From assembly GCF_012641335.1 (NCBI RefSeq), contig NZ_JABAID010000007.1, positions 1 through 64,000 of the forward strand: a DNA stretch of 64,000 bases, written 5' to 3'. Of this stretch, positions 1 to 8,405 are shown piece after piece (position 1 is the stretch's first letter; each line of letters opens with the position of its first letter). The translations under genes were made by a program, and so were the position numbers. The notes under the pieces were generated by a model. It searched no databases and was not told the origin of the DNA. It was given only the letters and a program-made list of their open reading frames with translations. This stretch comes from Novosphingobium sp. ERN07 (GTDB lineage Bacteria; Pseudomonadota; Alphaproteobacteria; Sphingomonadales; Sphingomonadaceae).

Positions 1-98
1 CGATCGCTACCCGCTACGATCAGCTTGCCAATAGCTTCCTCGGCATGGTCCATATCGCCACAGCCAGATACTGGCTCAAATTTGTCCACGCCGCCTAG
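1..98 (+). pseudogene. IS5-family transposase, C-terminal end (cut by window edge)
   Basis: The frame that starts at base 3 stays open from the window edge to a TAG at 96-98 and reads as a 31-residue tail, RYDQLANSFLGMVHIATARY followed by WLKFVHAA. This Arg-Tyr-Asp motif followed by a hydrophobic helix is the usual end of IS5-family DDE transposases. The rest of the gene lies outside the window, so it cannot be told whether the element is intact. I could not find a terminal inverted repeat in the bases just downstream, so its right boundary is unknown. It sits in the accessory stretch beside tRNA-Arg. The family call rests on a short tail only. Confidence 0.55.
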
Positions 99-378
99 TT
101 CATGCTCAGCGGCGGCACAAATTCGATGCTTTTGAATGTGCGGTGGCCGGGGAAATTCTGCTTACGAAAGTCAGTGTAGACGGCGTGGAAGACATTTCGT
201 TGCACGACTATCAAGACAAGGTTGGCCAGGTAGTTGCGGGAAGCAGTTAATGTCAGGCGTTCCACGATGCAGCGGACTCCGCCCATATTGGCCCACAGGT
301 CATATCCTTGCGGCCACAACTCACTCGACACCCTCTCAGTTGCGTAGCCCTAGCCCCCGATATCGATCCCATCGGGGG
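99..378. other. Accessory intergenic stretch, no supported gene
   Basis: No gene is convincingly supported between the transposase tail and the toxin gene. A 78-codon reading frame on the minus strand (95-331) overlaps the transposase stop and has no recognisable motif; it could be a relic or a small accessory gene. The clear structural element is the perfect palindrome at 351-381, listed separately. Confidence 0.4.
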
Positions 379-381
379 CTA
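351..381. repeat. Perfect inverted repeat downstream of the toxin gene
   Basis: TAGCCCCCGAT (351-361) and ATCGGGGGCTA (371-381) form an 11-bp perfect stem with a 9-base spacer. It begins exactly at the stop codon of the leftward toxin gene, so it may end that transcript. There is no T-run after the stem in that direction, so a simple Rho-independent terminator is not proven; it may instead protect the 3' end or mark an element boundary. Confidence 0.6.
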
Positions 382-864
382 GCTTCGCTTTGCCAGACGC
401 CGAGGCGTCGTCTCAAGGACTTCCTCCGGTATCTCTAAGCGCTGGAATGGCTCATCCGACAGCCTGATTCCGCCGGATTTCCCGGCGAAGTCGAAGCGCC
501 AGCAGCAGGGGGCGTTGTTCTCGCGAACCCATTGGACCATGCGGGGCCACTGATGGATGAGGATTGCCGCTTGCTCGTGTCCGCGAAGCTGCCCCCATCC
601 CTTTTCAGGGAAGAAGCACACAAAACCGTTATCGATAAATGCCACCGCTTCGTGTGGACGATAGGCAATCTTGCAGTCGCCGGAGATGACGATCTTGCCG
701 TTGAAGGTGGCATAGACATCGGCCCAATGTTCATCCCGCGTTTTCGCCGGGACGAACTTGCTAACGTGCAAAAACTCGAATCCTTGGTGCCCGTAGAGGC
801 TGTTTAAGGCCTCGACTAAACGCTCTGAGAGACAGCTATCCAAGGCGACACGAGTTCGAGTCAC
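379..864 (-). CDS. PIN-like (VapC45-type) toxin of a toxin-antitoxin pair
   Basis: This 161-residue protein fits the small PIN-like nuclease family typified by VapC45, which would act as an RNase toxin in the cytoplasm. Acidic residues near the N-terminus (D9, E14, E19) and in the middle (D48, D63) are candidates for the metal-binding site. It starts with GTG, and that codon overlaps the TGA of the upstream DUF433 gene (GTGA overlap), so antitoxin is translated first and toxin second, the common order for such pairs. The location in an accessory stretch beside tRNA-Arg suits a mobile stabilisation module. The family call is from overall sequence pattern and partner; toxicity is inferred. Confidence 0.65.
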   Translation of the reverse strand: MTRTRVALDSCLSERLVEALNSLYGHQGFEFLHVSKFVPAKTRDEHWADVYATFNGKIVISGDCKIAYRPHEAVAFIDNGFVCFFPEKGWGQLRGHEQAAILIHQWPRMVQWVRENNAPCCWRFDFAGKSGGIRLSDEPFQRLEIPEEVLETTPRRLAKRS

Positions 865-1595
865 GCTGCCAGCGCACCCTCCTCATGTTTCAGGAGTTTT
901 TCGAAGCCGACAGCCATGCGAACCTGATCAACTGGGACGTTGAACCAGTCTGCGACCGCCCCGGCGTTCTCTCCTTCGGCGCGCCACGCATCGAATAAAA
1001 CTCCGGTTGGGATACCTTGCGGCACGACCGGTTGGCCGTATGCCACCATGGGATCAATGACGACCTCGGGAAATTCAATCTGGCGTGGACGCCATTCAGA
1101 CGCCATCTCCGTTTCCGGATCAAATGTCAGGCCACGGGCTAGAGAGCCTTCAATGAACTCGTTGAACTCGTAATTTTTGTCGACGAGGTTCCAGAGCTTT
1201 CTATCTCGGTGCTCCTTCGCAACAGGTTTTAAGACCTCTTCGACGACGACCTTCCGCCGATCATCGGTCGGTATAAATAGCACCCCTTGCTTTAACAGAG
1301 GCTTGTCTTCTTGAAACTTTTCGCGGGCGACCTCGATGCATCTCCGAAGCGTTTGTGGCTTAACCCCGATATCTCTGAAGTGCTCGACAAATCGGACCTC
1401 CATGAGATCTAGAAAACTCATTTCCTGCGCGTCACCGATCGGCTCGTAGTCACGCACCAGAAGAGGCCCAACCTTTCGGCGAGGATACCCGTTGAGCCAC
1501 CCACGGATGCGCTGAGCGCTGCCCACTTCGATGAGGCGTGCCGCGTCCCTGACCGTGTAGAAGCCGCGAGCAAGTGGATTAAAAGGCGCGTTCAT
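861..1595 (-). CDS. DUF433-containing antitoxin with N-terminal HTH
   Basis: A 244-residue protein with two parts. Residues about 8-75 (GFYTVRDAARLIEVGSAQRI onward) look like a MerR-like winged-helix DNA-binding segment. The last 70 residues (VVIDPMVAYGQPVVPQGIPT and the following helix pair) form a DUF433 domain. This arrangement is known for antitoxins of VapC45-like toxins: it should bind the toxin and repress its own promoter. I chose the ATG at 1595 because the conserved part begins right there; an in-frame ATG at 1682 would add 29 unconserved-looking residues. No good Shine-Dalgarno is seen at either start. The stop overlaps the toxin GTG. Confidence 0.65.
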   Translation of the reverse strand: MNAPFNPLARGFYTVRDAARLIEVGSAQRIRGWLNGYPRRKVGPLLVRDYEPIGDAQEMSFLDLMEVRFVEHFRDIGVKPQTLRRCIEVAREKFQEDKPLLKQGVLFIPTDDRRKVVVEEVLKPVAKEHRDRKLWNLVDKNYEFNEFIEGSLARGLTFDPETEMASEWRPRQIEFPEVVIDPMVAYGQPVVPQGIPTGVLFDAWRAEGENAGAVADWFNVPVDQVRMAVGFEKLLKHEEGALAA

Positions 1596-1937
1596 GGCGC
1601 AAATCGGGCGGCGGGCAATACTGTGAAGGAAGCCGGGATGCGAAACTTTGCCGCCATTTTGCTCCTCATCATCTAAGCCCATGCGCTCTTGCGGTTGTTA
1701 ATGGGAAATTCGCTCCGCGCAAGATGCTCAATATCTTTCCGGCCATTGGCTGAAGCTGAACGACAGCGTGGTCTGGCTGGGTCAATCTCATGTTGCATCC
1801 ATGTTGCATGGACCTGCCGGAACACGGCGTAAATCCAAGGAAAACGGGGAGATTCGGCGCACCTCCAATGTAACACCGAACTAGCTGAATCCAGTTTGCG
1901 GAAGTTGCACAAAGCGTTGGAAAATAACAGAAATTCA
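1596..1937. other. Non-coding stretch between antitoxin and tRNA-Arg, with an 11-bp direct repeat
   Basis: No gene is supported in these 342 bases. The stretch should contain the antitoxin promoter. It carries a tandem direct repeat ATGTTGCATCC/ATGTTGCATGG at 1790-1811 (8 identical leading bases, 11-base period), a candidate operator or integrase arm site. Because it abuts the 3' end of a tRNA gene, it is where an integrase gene or attachment core would be expected; I see neither an integrase nor a second copy of the tRNA 3' end inside the window. Confidence 0.5.
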
Positions 1938-2014
1938 TGGTGCGCCCGACAGGATTCGAACCTGTGGCCCCCAGATTAGGAATCTGGTGCTCTATCCTGC
2001 TGAGCTACGGGCGC
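1938..2014 (-). tRNA. tRNA-Arg (anticodon CCT)
   Basis: The minus strand folds as a complete 77-nt tRNA: acceptor arms GCGCCCG (5') and CGGGCGC (3'), an A discriminator, an encoded CCA, a T-loop GTTCGAATC and an anticodon stem CCAGA/TCTGG enclosing TTCCTAA, so the anticodon is CCT and the tRNA reads AGG. Such minor Arg tRNA genes are frequent insertion targets of tyrosine-recombinase islands, which fits the accessory content immediately beyond its 3' end. Confidence 0.97.
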
Positions 2015-2059
2015 GCCCGTGTTTCCTTTAGCAGCGCCACACGCGCTGGCAACGCTGAT

Positions 2060-2536
2060 TCAGTTTGCTTCTTCGGGCGGAACGACCGGCACGAGCAGCG
2101 GCATGACGGCAACACCCTCGTCGAGCAATTCGCGCGCCTCTTGCGCAGTGGCCTTGCCGTGGATCGGAGCGGCATCCTTTTCGCCGTAATGCATGGCGCG
2201 GGCGTCTTCGGCAAAGTTCTTGCCGACCCATGTGGATGATTTGATCGCTTCGGCCTGCATCGCGGCCACGGCTTTCAGCATGGCCACTGCCTCTGCCGGA
2301 AGCGGCGGATTGGCCATTGCAACGGGCGCGGCTTCCGGTTTCGGAACAGGTGCGGGCATCTGGTTGCCCTTGCGGCCCACGTTGGGGGCCATCACCGCCT
2401 TGATCACCTGCCCCGCCCCGCAGGACGGGCATGTTACCAATCCGCGTGCGCGCTGGTCTTCATAGTCCGCAGACGAGCCGAACCACCCCTCAAAACGATG
2501 CCCCAGCGGCTCGCATTGCAGATCGAAGACAATCAT
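2060..2536 (-). CDS. DUF1178 family protein
   Basis: A 158-residue protein beginning MIVFDLQCEPLGHRFEGWFG, the hallmark start of DUF1178 proteins of unknown function. C8, H13, C36 and C39 (CPSC) could form a zinc-ribbon-like site. The middle is Pro/Ala rich and the C-terminus ends in LLDEGVAVMPLLVPVVPPEE, typical for the family. The ATG at 2536 overlaps the stop of the nitrilase gene by four bases (ATGA), so it is the third gene of a grxC-nitrilase-DUF1178 operon. This grouping recurs in alphaproteobacteria, but no function is established. Confidence 0.85.
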   Translation of the reverse strand: MIVFDLQCEPLGHRFEGWFGSSADYEDQRARGLVTCPSCGAGQVIKAVMAPNVGRKGNQMPAPVPKPEAAPVAMANPPLPAEAVAMLKAVAAMQAEAIKSSTWVGKNFAEDARAMHYGEKDAAPIHGKATAQEARELLDEGVAVMPLLVPVVPPEEAN

Positions 2537-3378
2537 GCCGCCGATCTAGGGATTTCGCGCTTATTGGCAAGGCTGGGCAGTTGCCCGCGCACCTCAGCGG
2601 TTCGGGCAGGATCGATAAGCGCAAAGCCGAGCGATGCGCCCTCACCTCCATCATGAACCACTTCACCCCATGGATCGACGACGAGCGAATGGCCGTAGGT
2701 TTCCCGGCCATCGGCGTGGGAACCACCCTGCGCCGCAGAAATAACCCACGCACTCGCCTCAACAGCGCGCGCACGCTGCATCAGATGCCAGTGCGCCTTA
2801 CCAGTGGGCACGGTGAATGCCGCCGGGATACGGATCGCATCACAGCGCTGCCGTCCCAGTTCTTCGAACAGCGCCGGAAAGCGCAAATCGTAACAGATGG
2901 CCATGCCAAGCCTGCCAACCGGGCAGTCGACCGTCATCACCTGCTCACCCGGCGTATAGGCCGCTGATTCCCGCCACGTTTCGCCCGTCGCCAGATCGAC
3001 ATCGAACATGTGGATCTTGTCATACCGCGCGGCGATCTCGCCATCGGCATCGATCACGAAACCGCGATTGGCCCACTTGCCATCGTCGCGCAGCACCGCC
3101 AGCGAACCGAGATCGATCCACAGCCCAAATTCCCGCGCAACCTTGCGCGCCGCGCCAAGTACAGGATTGTCGCCTTCAGCCACGATGTTGGGCGTGGCCC
3201 TTGCGCGATCTCTGTCCAGCAAGCCGCACATTTCGGGCGTGAACAGCATTGCCGCGCCCGCATCCGCCGCCTTGCGCGCCGCTCCGACGATAGCTTCAGC
3301 ATTTGCCTGCGGATCGATGCCGCTGGTCATCTGAAACAGCGCAACCTTCACCGGTTCGCGCCGCGCGTCCTGCGTCAC
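2533..3378 (-). CDS. Carbon-nitrogen hydrolase (nitrilase family)
   Basis: A 281-residue cytoplasmic hydrolase with the complete nitrilase-superfamily triad: E49 (FTPEM), K121 (YDKIHMFD) and C162 (ICYDLRFP). The last motif and the KIHMFD segment place it in the Nit1/Nit2 branch, whose characterised members repair deaminated glutathione or hydrolyse omega-amides; pairing with a glutaredoxin gene fits a thiol-metabolism role, which is inference. It begins with GTG, overlapping the grxC stop (GTGA), and ends in an ATGA overlap with the DUF1178 gene, so all three are translationally coupled. Length is normal for the family. Confidence 0.88.
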   Translation of the reverse strand: MTQDARREPVKVALFQMTSGIDPQANAEAIVGAARKAADAGAAMLFTPEMCGLLDRDRARATPNIVAEGDNPVLGAARKVAREFGLWIDLGSLAVLRDDGKWANRGFVIDADGEIAARYDKIHMFDVDLATGETWRESAAYTPGEQVMTVDCPVGRLGMAICYDLRFPALFEELGRQRCDAIRIPAAFTVPTGKAHWHLMQRARAVEASAWVISAAQGGSHADGRETYGHSLVVDPWGEVVHDGGEGASLGFALIDPARTAEVRGQLPSLANKREIPRSAA

Positions 3379-3641
3379 AGGCCCAGCATCATATCCAGCT
3401 TGCCCTGCGCATTCAACGCAGCAAGCTGATCTGACCCACCGACGTGCATTCCGTCGATAAAGATCGACGGCACCGTCAAGTGGTTCGGCGCACGCTCCAG
3501 CATTTCAGCCTTTTTCGGACCGCCCATAGTCACGTCGAATTCATCATAAGCGACACCCTTGCTATCGAGCAGCTGCTTGGCACGCGCGCAATAGGGGCAA
3601 CCCCACTTCGTATATATCTCAACTTTGGGCTTGTCCGACAT
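3375..3641 (-). CDS. grxC: Glutaredoxin 3
   Basis: An 88-residue glutaredoxin with the dithiol active site C15-P-Y-C18 (KWGCPYCARA) and the conserved TVPSIFIDGMHVGGSD segment that binds glutathione. It reduces disulfides and glutathionylated proteins in the cytoplasm using glutathione. I chose the ATG at 3641, preceded at five bases by AGAGG, over an in-frame GTG two codons upstream that lies inside that ribosome site. First gene of the operon with nitrilase and DUF1178; the promoter must lie in 3642-3798, shared with the divergent hsp20 gene. Confidence 0.95.
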   Translation of the reverse strand: MSDKPKVEIYTKWGCPYCARAKQLLDSKGVAYDEFDVTMGGPKKAEMLERAPNHLTVPSIFIDGMHVGGSDQLAALNAQGKLDMMLGL

Positions 3642-3656
3642 GATCACCTCTGGGGA

Positions 3657-3685
3657 CTTGAAAAGCGGTTTTCGCTAACACACAT
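3657..3685 (+). promoter_or_regulatory. Possible RpoH-type promoter of the hsp20 gene
   Basis: CTTGAA at 3657-3662 matches the -35 of heat-shock sigma promoters. Sixteen bases later, CACACAT (3679-3685) is a weak -10. The position, about 115 bases ahead of the hsp20 ATG, leaves room for the structured leader described next. The -10 match is poor, so this is tentative. Confidence 0.35.
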
Positions 3686-3736
3686 GGATTTTCGTGTCAT
3701 GCGCCGCAAGGCGGGCATGGCCGTAAAACCGCTGAT

Positions 3737-3798
3737 ACGAGCGCCGGGTTCCGGGCTCGTAAAAGCAAGTGCAGATTGCTCATTAGAGGACTGTTGCC
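3737..3798 (+). promoter_or_regulatory. ROSE-like RNA thermometer in the hsp20 5' leader
   Basis: Two hairpins lie directly ahead of the ATG at 3799. The first pairs ACGAGC (3737-3742) with GCTCGT (3755-3760), with an inner CCGG/CCGG stem. The second places TTGCTC (3776-3781) opposite GAGGAC (3786-3791), which contains the ribosome-binding site. This leaves a G opposite a G within the weak stem, the signature of ROSE elements (conserved UYGCU facing the Shine-Dalgarno), which melt on heat shock and allow translation. ROSE elements control small heat-shock genes in alphaproteobacteria. The structure was judged by eye, not by a folding program. Confidence 0.65.
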
Positions 3799-4260
3799 AT
3801 GAACCGTTTCGATTTTTCGCCCTATCGCCGCACTACCGTGGGTTTTGATCGCCTGTTCGACCTGCTCGAACGCCAGGCCCGCGCCAATGCCGGTGACAAC
3901 TATCCCCCGTTCAACATCGAACGCAGCGGCGATGAATCCTATCGCATCACGCTGGCTGTCGCCGGTTTCAAGGCCGAGGATATCGACATTACCGCGCAGC
4001 AAAACCTGCTCGTGGTTAAAGGGCAGAAGCCCGAGCCGAGCGACCGCGAGTACCTGCACGTCGGCATCGCCAACCGCGGGTTCGAACGCCGCTTTGAACT
4101 GGCGGATTTCGTCCGCGTCGAAGCAGCCGATCTCGCCGACGGCCTGCTGACCATCGATCTGGTGCGCGAAGTGCCCGAAGCGATGAAGCCCAAGAAGGTG
4201 CTGATCGGCGCGCAGAACACTCTGAAGGTGATCGAAGGCGATAACACCGTCGCCGCCTGA
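3799..4260 (+). CDS. Small heat-shock protein Hsp20/IbpA-like
   Basis: A 153-residue ATP-independent holdase with an alpha-crystallin domain at about residues 35-135; the start MNRFDFSPYRRTTVGFDRLF and the FNIERSGDESYRITLAVAGF segment are typical of IbpA-type proteins. It would bind unfolded proteins in the cytoplasm and hand them to DnaK. The Ala-Gly-Phe and later IDLVREVPE(A) motifs (family I/V-X-I/V region) are present. It is monocistronic: a strong terminator follows at 4280-4309. Control is probably double, by RpoH and by the ROSE-like leader, whose second hairpin covers the AGAGGA ribosome site eight bases before the ATG. Confidence 0.93.
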   Translation: MNRFDFSPYRRTTVGFDRLFDLLERQARANAGDNYPPFNIERSGDESYRITLAVAGFKAEDIDITAQQNLLVVKGQKPEPSDREYLHVGIANRGFERRFELADFVRVEAADLADGLLTIDLVREVPEAMKPKKVLIGAQNTLKVIEGDNTVAA

Positions 4261-4279
4261 TCTGGTGCAATGCAATTCG

Positions 4280-4309
4280 AAGGGCGGATCGCAAGGTCCG
4301 CCCTTTTTT
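4280..4309 (+). terminator. Rho-independent terminator after hsp20
   Basis: AAGGGCGGA (4280-4288) pairs perfectly with TCCGCCCTT (4297-4305), followed by a run of six T. It ends the hsp20 transcript. It touches the stop of the convergent crp-family gene, which could also use the stem from the other side (an A-run precedes it weakly). Confidence 0.9.
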
Positions 4310-4997
4310 ACCAAGCCTCAGCCACGTCGATCAGCGCATCGCGGTCAAGGATCGTCACCCGGCCACCCTTCAACGCGACCATGCCGTTTTCCGCCCATGC
4401 AGAAAGCTGACGGTTGATCTGTTCGCGTGACATGCCTGCAAAGTTGCCCAGCTCCCCCTGACTGAGCGCGATCTTGAGCTGGTTTTCGTTGCCAACACCC
4501 TCCCCCATCATCAGCCGCAGCAGGAAGCGGGCGAGGCGCGGGCCAGAGGTATAAGCGCGATCCGCCTCAATCACAGCATTGTTCTGCCGCAGCCTGCGCG
4601 CCATTGCCTTGAGCAGACGCAGGGCCAGTCCCTTGTGCTTTTCGATGATGTCGGAAAACGCACCGTGCGTGAGGATCAGCGCCTCGACCGGATCAATCGC
4701 CTCGACCGTTGCCGTGCGTTCCCCACCATCGAGAAAGGCGATTTCCCCAAGAACATGGCCCGGCTCGGCATAATCGAGGATAATTTCGCGCCCGTTGGCC
4801 GCCACCATGCTGACACGGGCAAGGCCTTTTAGCACGATGAACAGCGTGCGGCCTTCCTCGCCTTGATTCATCAAGACTTGTCCGGGCTTGAACGAGCGGG
4901 TTTGTCCACGGGCGATAACGTCCGAAAGCTCGGCTTCCTCGCAATCCGCGAAAAGGCTTTGCGCCGTCAGTGCCTCAGCCAGCTTTGCCGCGTCCAT
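4308..4997 (-). CDS. Crp/Fnr family transcription regulator
   Basis: A 229-residue regulator: cyclic-nucleotide-binding beta-barrel at about 10-120 (GQVLMNQGEEGRTLFIVLKG and PGHVLGEIAFLDGGERTATV, the latter resembling the phosphate-binding cassette), a long dimer helix, and a C-terminal winged helix at about 150-225 with the recognition segment LSQGELGNFAGMSREQINRQ. No N-terminal or central Cys cluster as in oxygen-sensing Fnr is present, so a nucleotide or other small ligand is more likely. Two adjacent ATGs exist (5000 and 4997); either could start it. It lies downstream of pyrG on the same strand with only about 70 bases between, so it may be partly co-transcribed. Confidence 0.9.
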   Translation of the reverse strand: MDAAKLAEALTAQSLFADCEEAELSDVIARGQTRSFKPGQVLMNQGEEGRTLFIVLKGLARVSMVAANGREIILDYAEPGHVLGEIAFLDGGERTATVEAIDPVEALILTHGAFSDIIEKHKGLALRLLKAMARRLRQNNAVIEADRAYTSGPRLARFLLRLMMGEGVGNENQLKIALSQGELGNFAGMSREQINRQLSAWAENGMVALKGGRVTILDRDALIDVAEAW

Positions 4998-5071
4998 CAC
5001 ACCGTCCCCTGAATACTCGCGGCTGCAAATAATCAGGGAATGTCGCTATTGACCAGTGATTTTGCACACGT

Positions 5072-6712
<1,641 letters not shown>

Positions 6713-6868
6713 TTAGCGTCAGAGGTTGCAATTGCGCAAGCGGTTGCTGGTGTAATCTTCACCGCAATCCACAAGCATGGTGTAATCGGCATTGACCCAA
6801 CGCAAAAGCAAAGCCGCCCCGCAACCTTATCGGAAGCGGGCCGACTGCGATTGCGGTTGGAAAACGCC

Positions 6869-7261
6869 TTACTGAGCGGCAGCGCCACCCAGCGGATCGT
6901 TGGCCGGAGCCGCAGCACCAGAAGGTGCCGCAGCAGGCTGGCCACCCTGTGCCGGAGCAAGCGGATCGGCCGCAGGCGCGTTCTGCACGGGCGCGACACG
7001 CTCAAGCGAGGTGTCGATTTCGCGGCTCGACGTTGTGCCAACGGCCAACGCCGCCAGCGTCACGCTGAGCACCACGAAAGCCGTTGCCAGAATCGTCGTC
7101 ATCCGCGTCATGAAATCAGCCGCGCCGCGGGCAGACATGAACCCGGCAGGGCTTCCGCCGACGCCAAGGCCGCCGCCTTCGGACTTCTGCATCAGGATCA
7201 CCACGACGAGCAGCGCCGCGACAATCGCCTGAACAACGGTGAGGAAAATGAACAGCGACAT
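6869..7261 (-). CDS. secG: Preprotein translocase subunit SecG
   Basis: A 130-residue SecG with two membrane helices: about 2-24 (IFLTVVQAIVAALLVVVILM) and about 52-73. Between them lies the family motif MQKSEGGGLGVGGSPAGFMS, the cytoplasmic loop important for SecA cycling. The C-terminal 50 residues are a Pro/Ala-rich tail, longer than in E. coli SecG but usual in alphaproteobacteria. It supports the SecYEG channel in the inner membrane. Placement between tpiA and pyrG is typical. Confidence 0.95.
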   Translation of the reverse strand: MSLFIFLTVVQAIVAALLVVVILMQKSEGGGLGVGGSPAGFMSARGAADFMTRMTTILATAFVVLSVTLAALAVGTTSSREIDTSLERVAPVQNAPAADPLAPAQGGQPAAAPSGAAAPANDPLGGAAAQ

Positions 7262-7352
7262 GAATCTCTACCCTTGGCGCGAAATCGCGCAGGAATTTCC
7301 GGCCATGTAAGCGCGGGAACGCTGCGGCGCAAGCCACGGCATTCCCCGTCGA

Positions 7353-8123
7353 TCAGGCTTCCCCGGTTCCGGCAGCCGCAACGATTGGCAGAAACGCTTC
7401 CGCAGTCAGGCTCGCGCCACCCACCAAGGCACCGCTAACGCCCTCTGCCGCCAGCAGTTCGGCAGCGTTTCCAGCGTTCACCGAGCCGCCATAAAGGATG
7501 CGCACTTTGGCCCCGGATTCGCCATAGAGCGCCAGCAACCGCCCACGGATCGCCGCGTGCATCGCAACCACATCGCATACGGCAGCCACACGCCCCGTGC
7601 CGATTGCCCAGACCGGCTCATACGCCACGGCAACCTTGCCCGCTGCAACCGCATCGGATGCCACGTCTGCAGCAGGAAGCGAATGATCCACCTGCCCGGC
7701 CACGACCGCTTCCGCCTTGCCAGCGTCGCGCTCTTCCAATGTTTCACCTACGCAGACGATGATGCCAAGCCCGGCCGCAAGCGCGGCTTCAGCCTTGGCC
7801 TTCACCACCGCATCGCTTTCCGCGTGATCCTTGCGCCGTTCGCTGTGGCCGACGATCACCACATCTGCACCTGTATCGACCAGCATGGCGGCCGAAACAT
7901 CGCCCGTATGCGCGCCCTTGGTCTGCGCATGGCAATCCTGCCCGCCCACACCCATCGCCGTCACCGCCTCGCGCAGCGCACCGATCAGCGTGAACGGTGG
8001 GGCAAGCGCCACCTGAACGTCGGGATAGCGCGCCGCCGCCCGGTCAATCGCGCGGGCTTCAGCCAGCATGGCGCGGCTCCCGTTCATCTTCCAGTTGCCA
8101 ACGATATATGGACGATGCGGCAT
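7353..8123 (-). CDS. tpiA: Triosephosphate isomerase
   Basis: A 256-residue glycolytic/gluconeogenic enzyme interconverting dihydroxyacetone phosphate and glyceraldehyde 3-phosphate. Catalytic residues are visible: N10 and K12 (GNWKMNG), H93 (VGHSERR) and E169 (VAYEPVWAIGTG), followed by the phosphate-binding GGSVNAGNA loop. I start it at the ATG at 8123, where family similarity begins; the frame extends another 27 codons upstream without similarity. The gene faces ppiD divergently across 282 bases. Confidence 0.97.
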   Translation of the reverse strand: MPHRPYIVGNWKMNGSRAMLAEARAIDRAAARYPDVQVALAPPFTLIGALREAVTAMGVGGQDCHAQTKGAHTGDVSAAMLVDTGADVVIVGHSERRKDHAESDAVVKAKAEAALAAGLGIIVCVGETLEERDAGKAEAVVAGQVDHSLPAADVASDAVAAGKVAVAYEPVWAIGTGRVAAVCDVVAMHAAIRGRLLALYGESGAKVRILYGGSVNAGNAAELLAAEGVSGALVGGASLTAEAFLPIVAAAGTGEA

Positions 8124-8302
8124 GATCAGCCCGTTCCCCTGATTTTCCCTGTAAGGTCCATTCGATTTGGATCGAATTTTCCTGAGTCGTCGGGCGGCTA
8201 TCAAACCCTGACTGATTCTGCAAAACGCCTGATCGCATAAATCCGCAATAGTGACAGGCTATTGTGCCGCGCGGCACGCCGCAGCAGGCTGCGCACGCCC
8301 CA

Positions 8303-8340
8303 TTGCGGGATTTGCGTTTGGCTCCTAAGGCATCCCGCAA
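8303..8340. repeat. Inverted repeat in the tpiA-ppiD divergent region
   Basis: TTGCGGGAT (8303-8311) and ATCCCGCAA (8332-8340) form a 9-bp perfect stem with a 20-base loop, 65 bases ahead of the ppiD start. It could be an operator or a leader hairpin for the ppiD-trp transcript. I see no short leader ORF with Trp codons, so it does not look like a classical trp attenuator. Confidence 0.45.
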
Positions 8341-8405
8341 ATTGCCATTTGGTGCCTTGCTGCGTGCAGTAGCTGCGCCTTAGTAAAAGAGACGAACACC
8401 CGCCA

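Noticed and set aside
5049..5066. FNR-like site TTGAC-N4-GATTT ahead of the crp-family gene
   Set aside because: Too many mismatches to TTGAT-N4-ATCAA, and the regulator lacks the Cys cluster of Fnr.
8205..8405. Possible trp attenuator in the leader of ppiD-trp
   Set aside because: There is an inverted repeat but no short leader peptide with tandem Trp codons and no T-run terminator, and ppiD precedes trpE.
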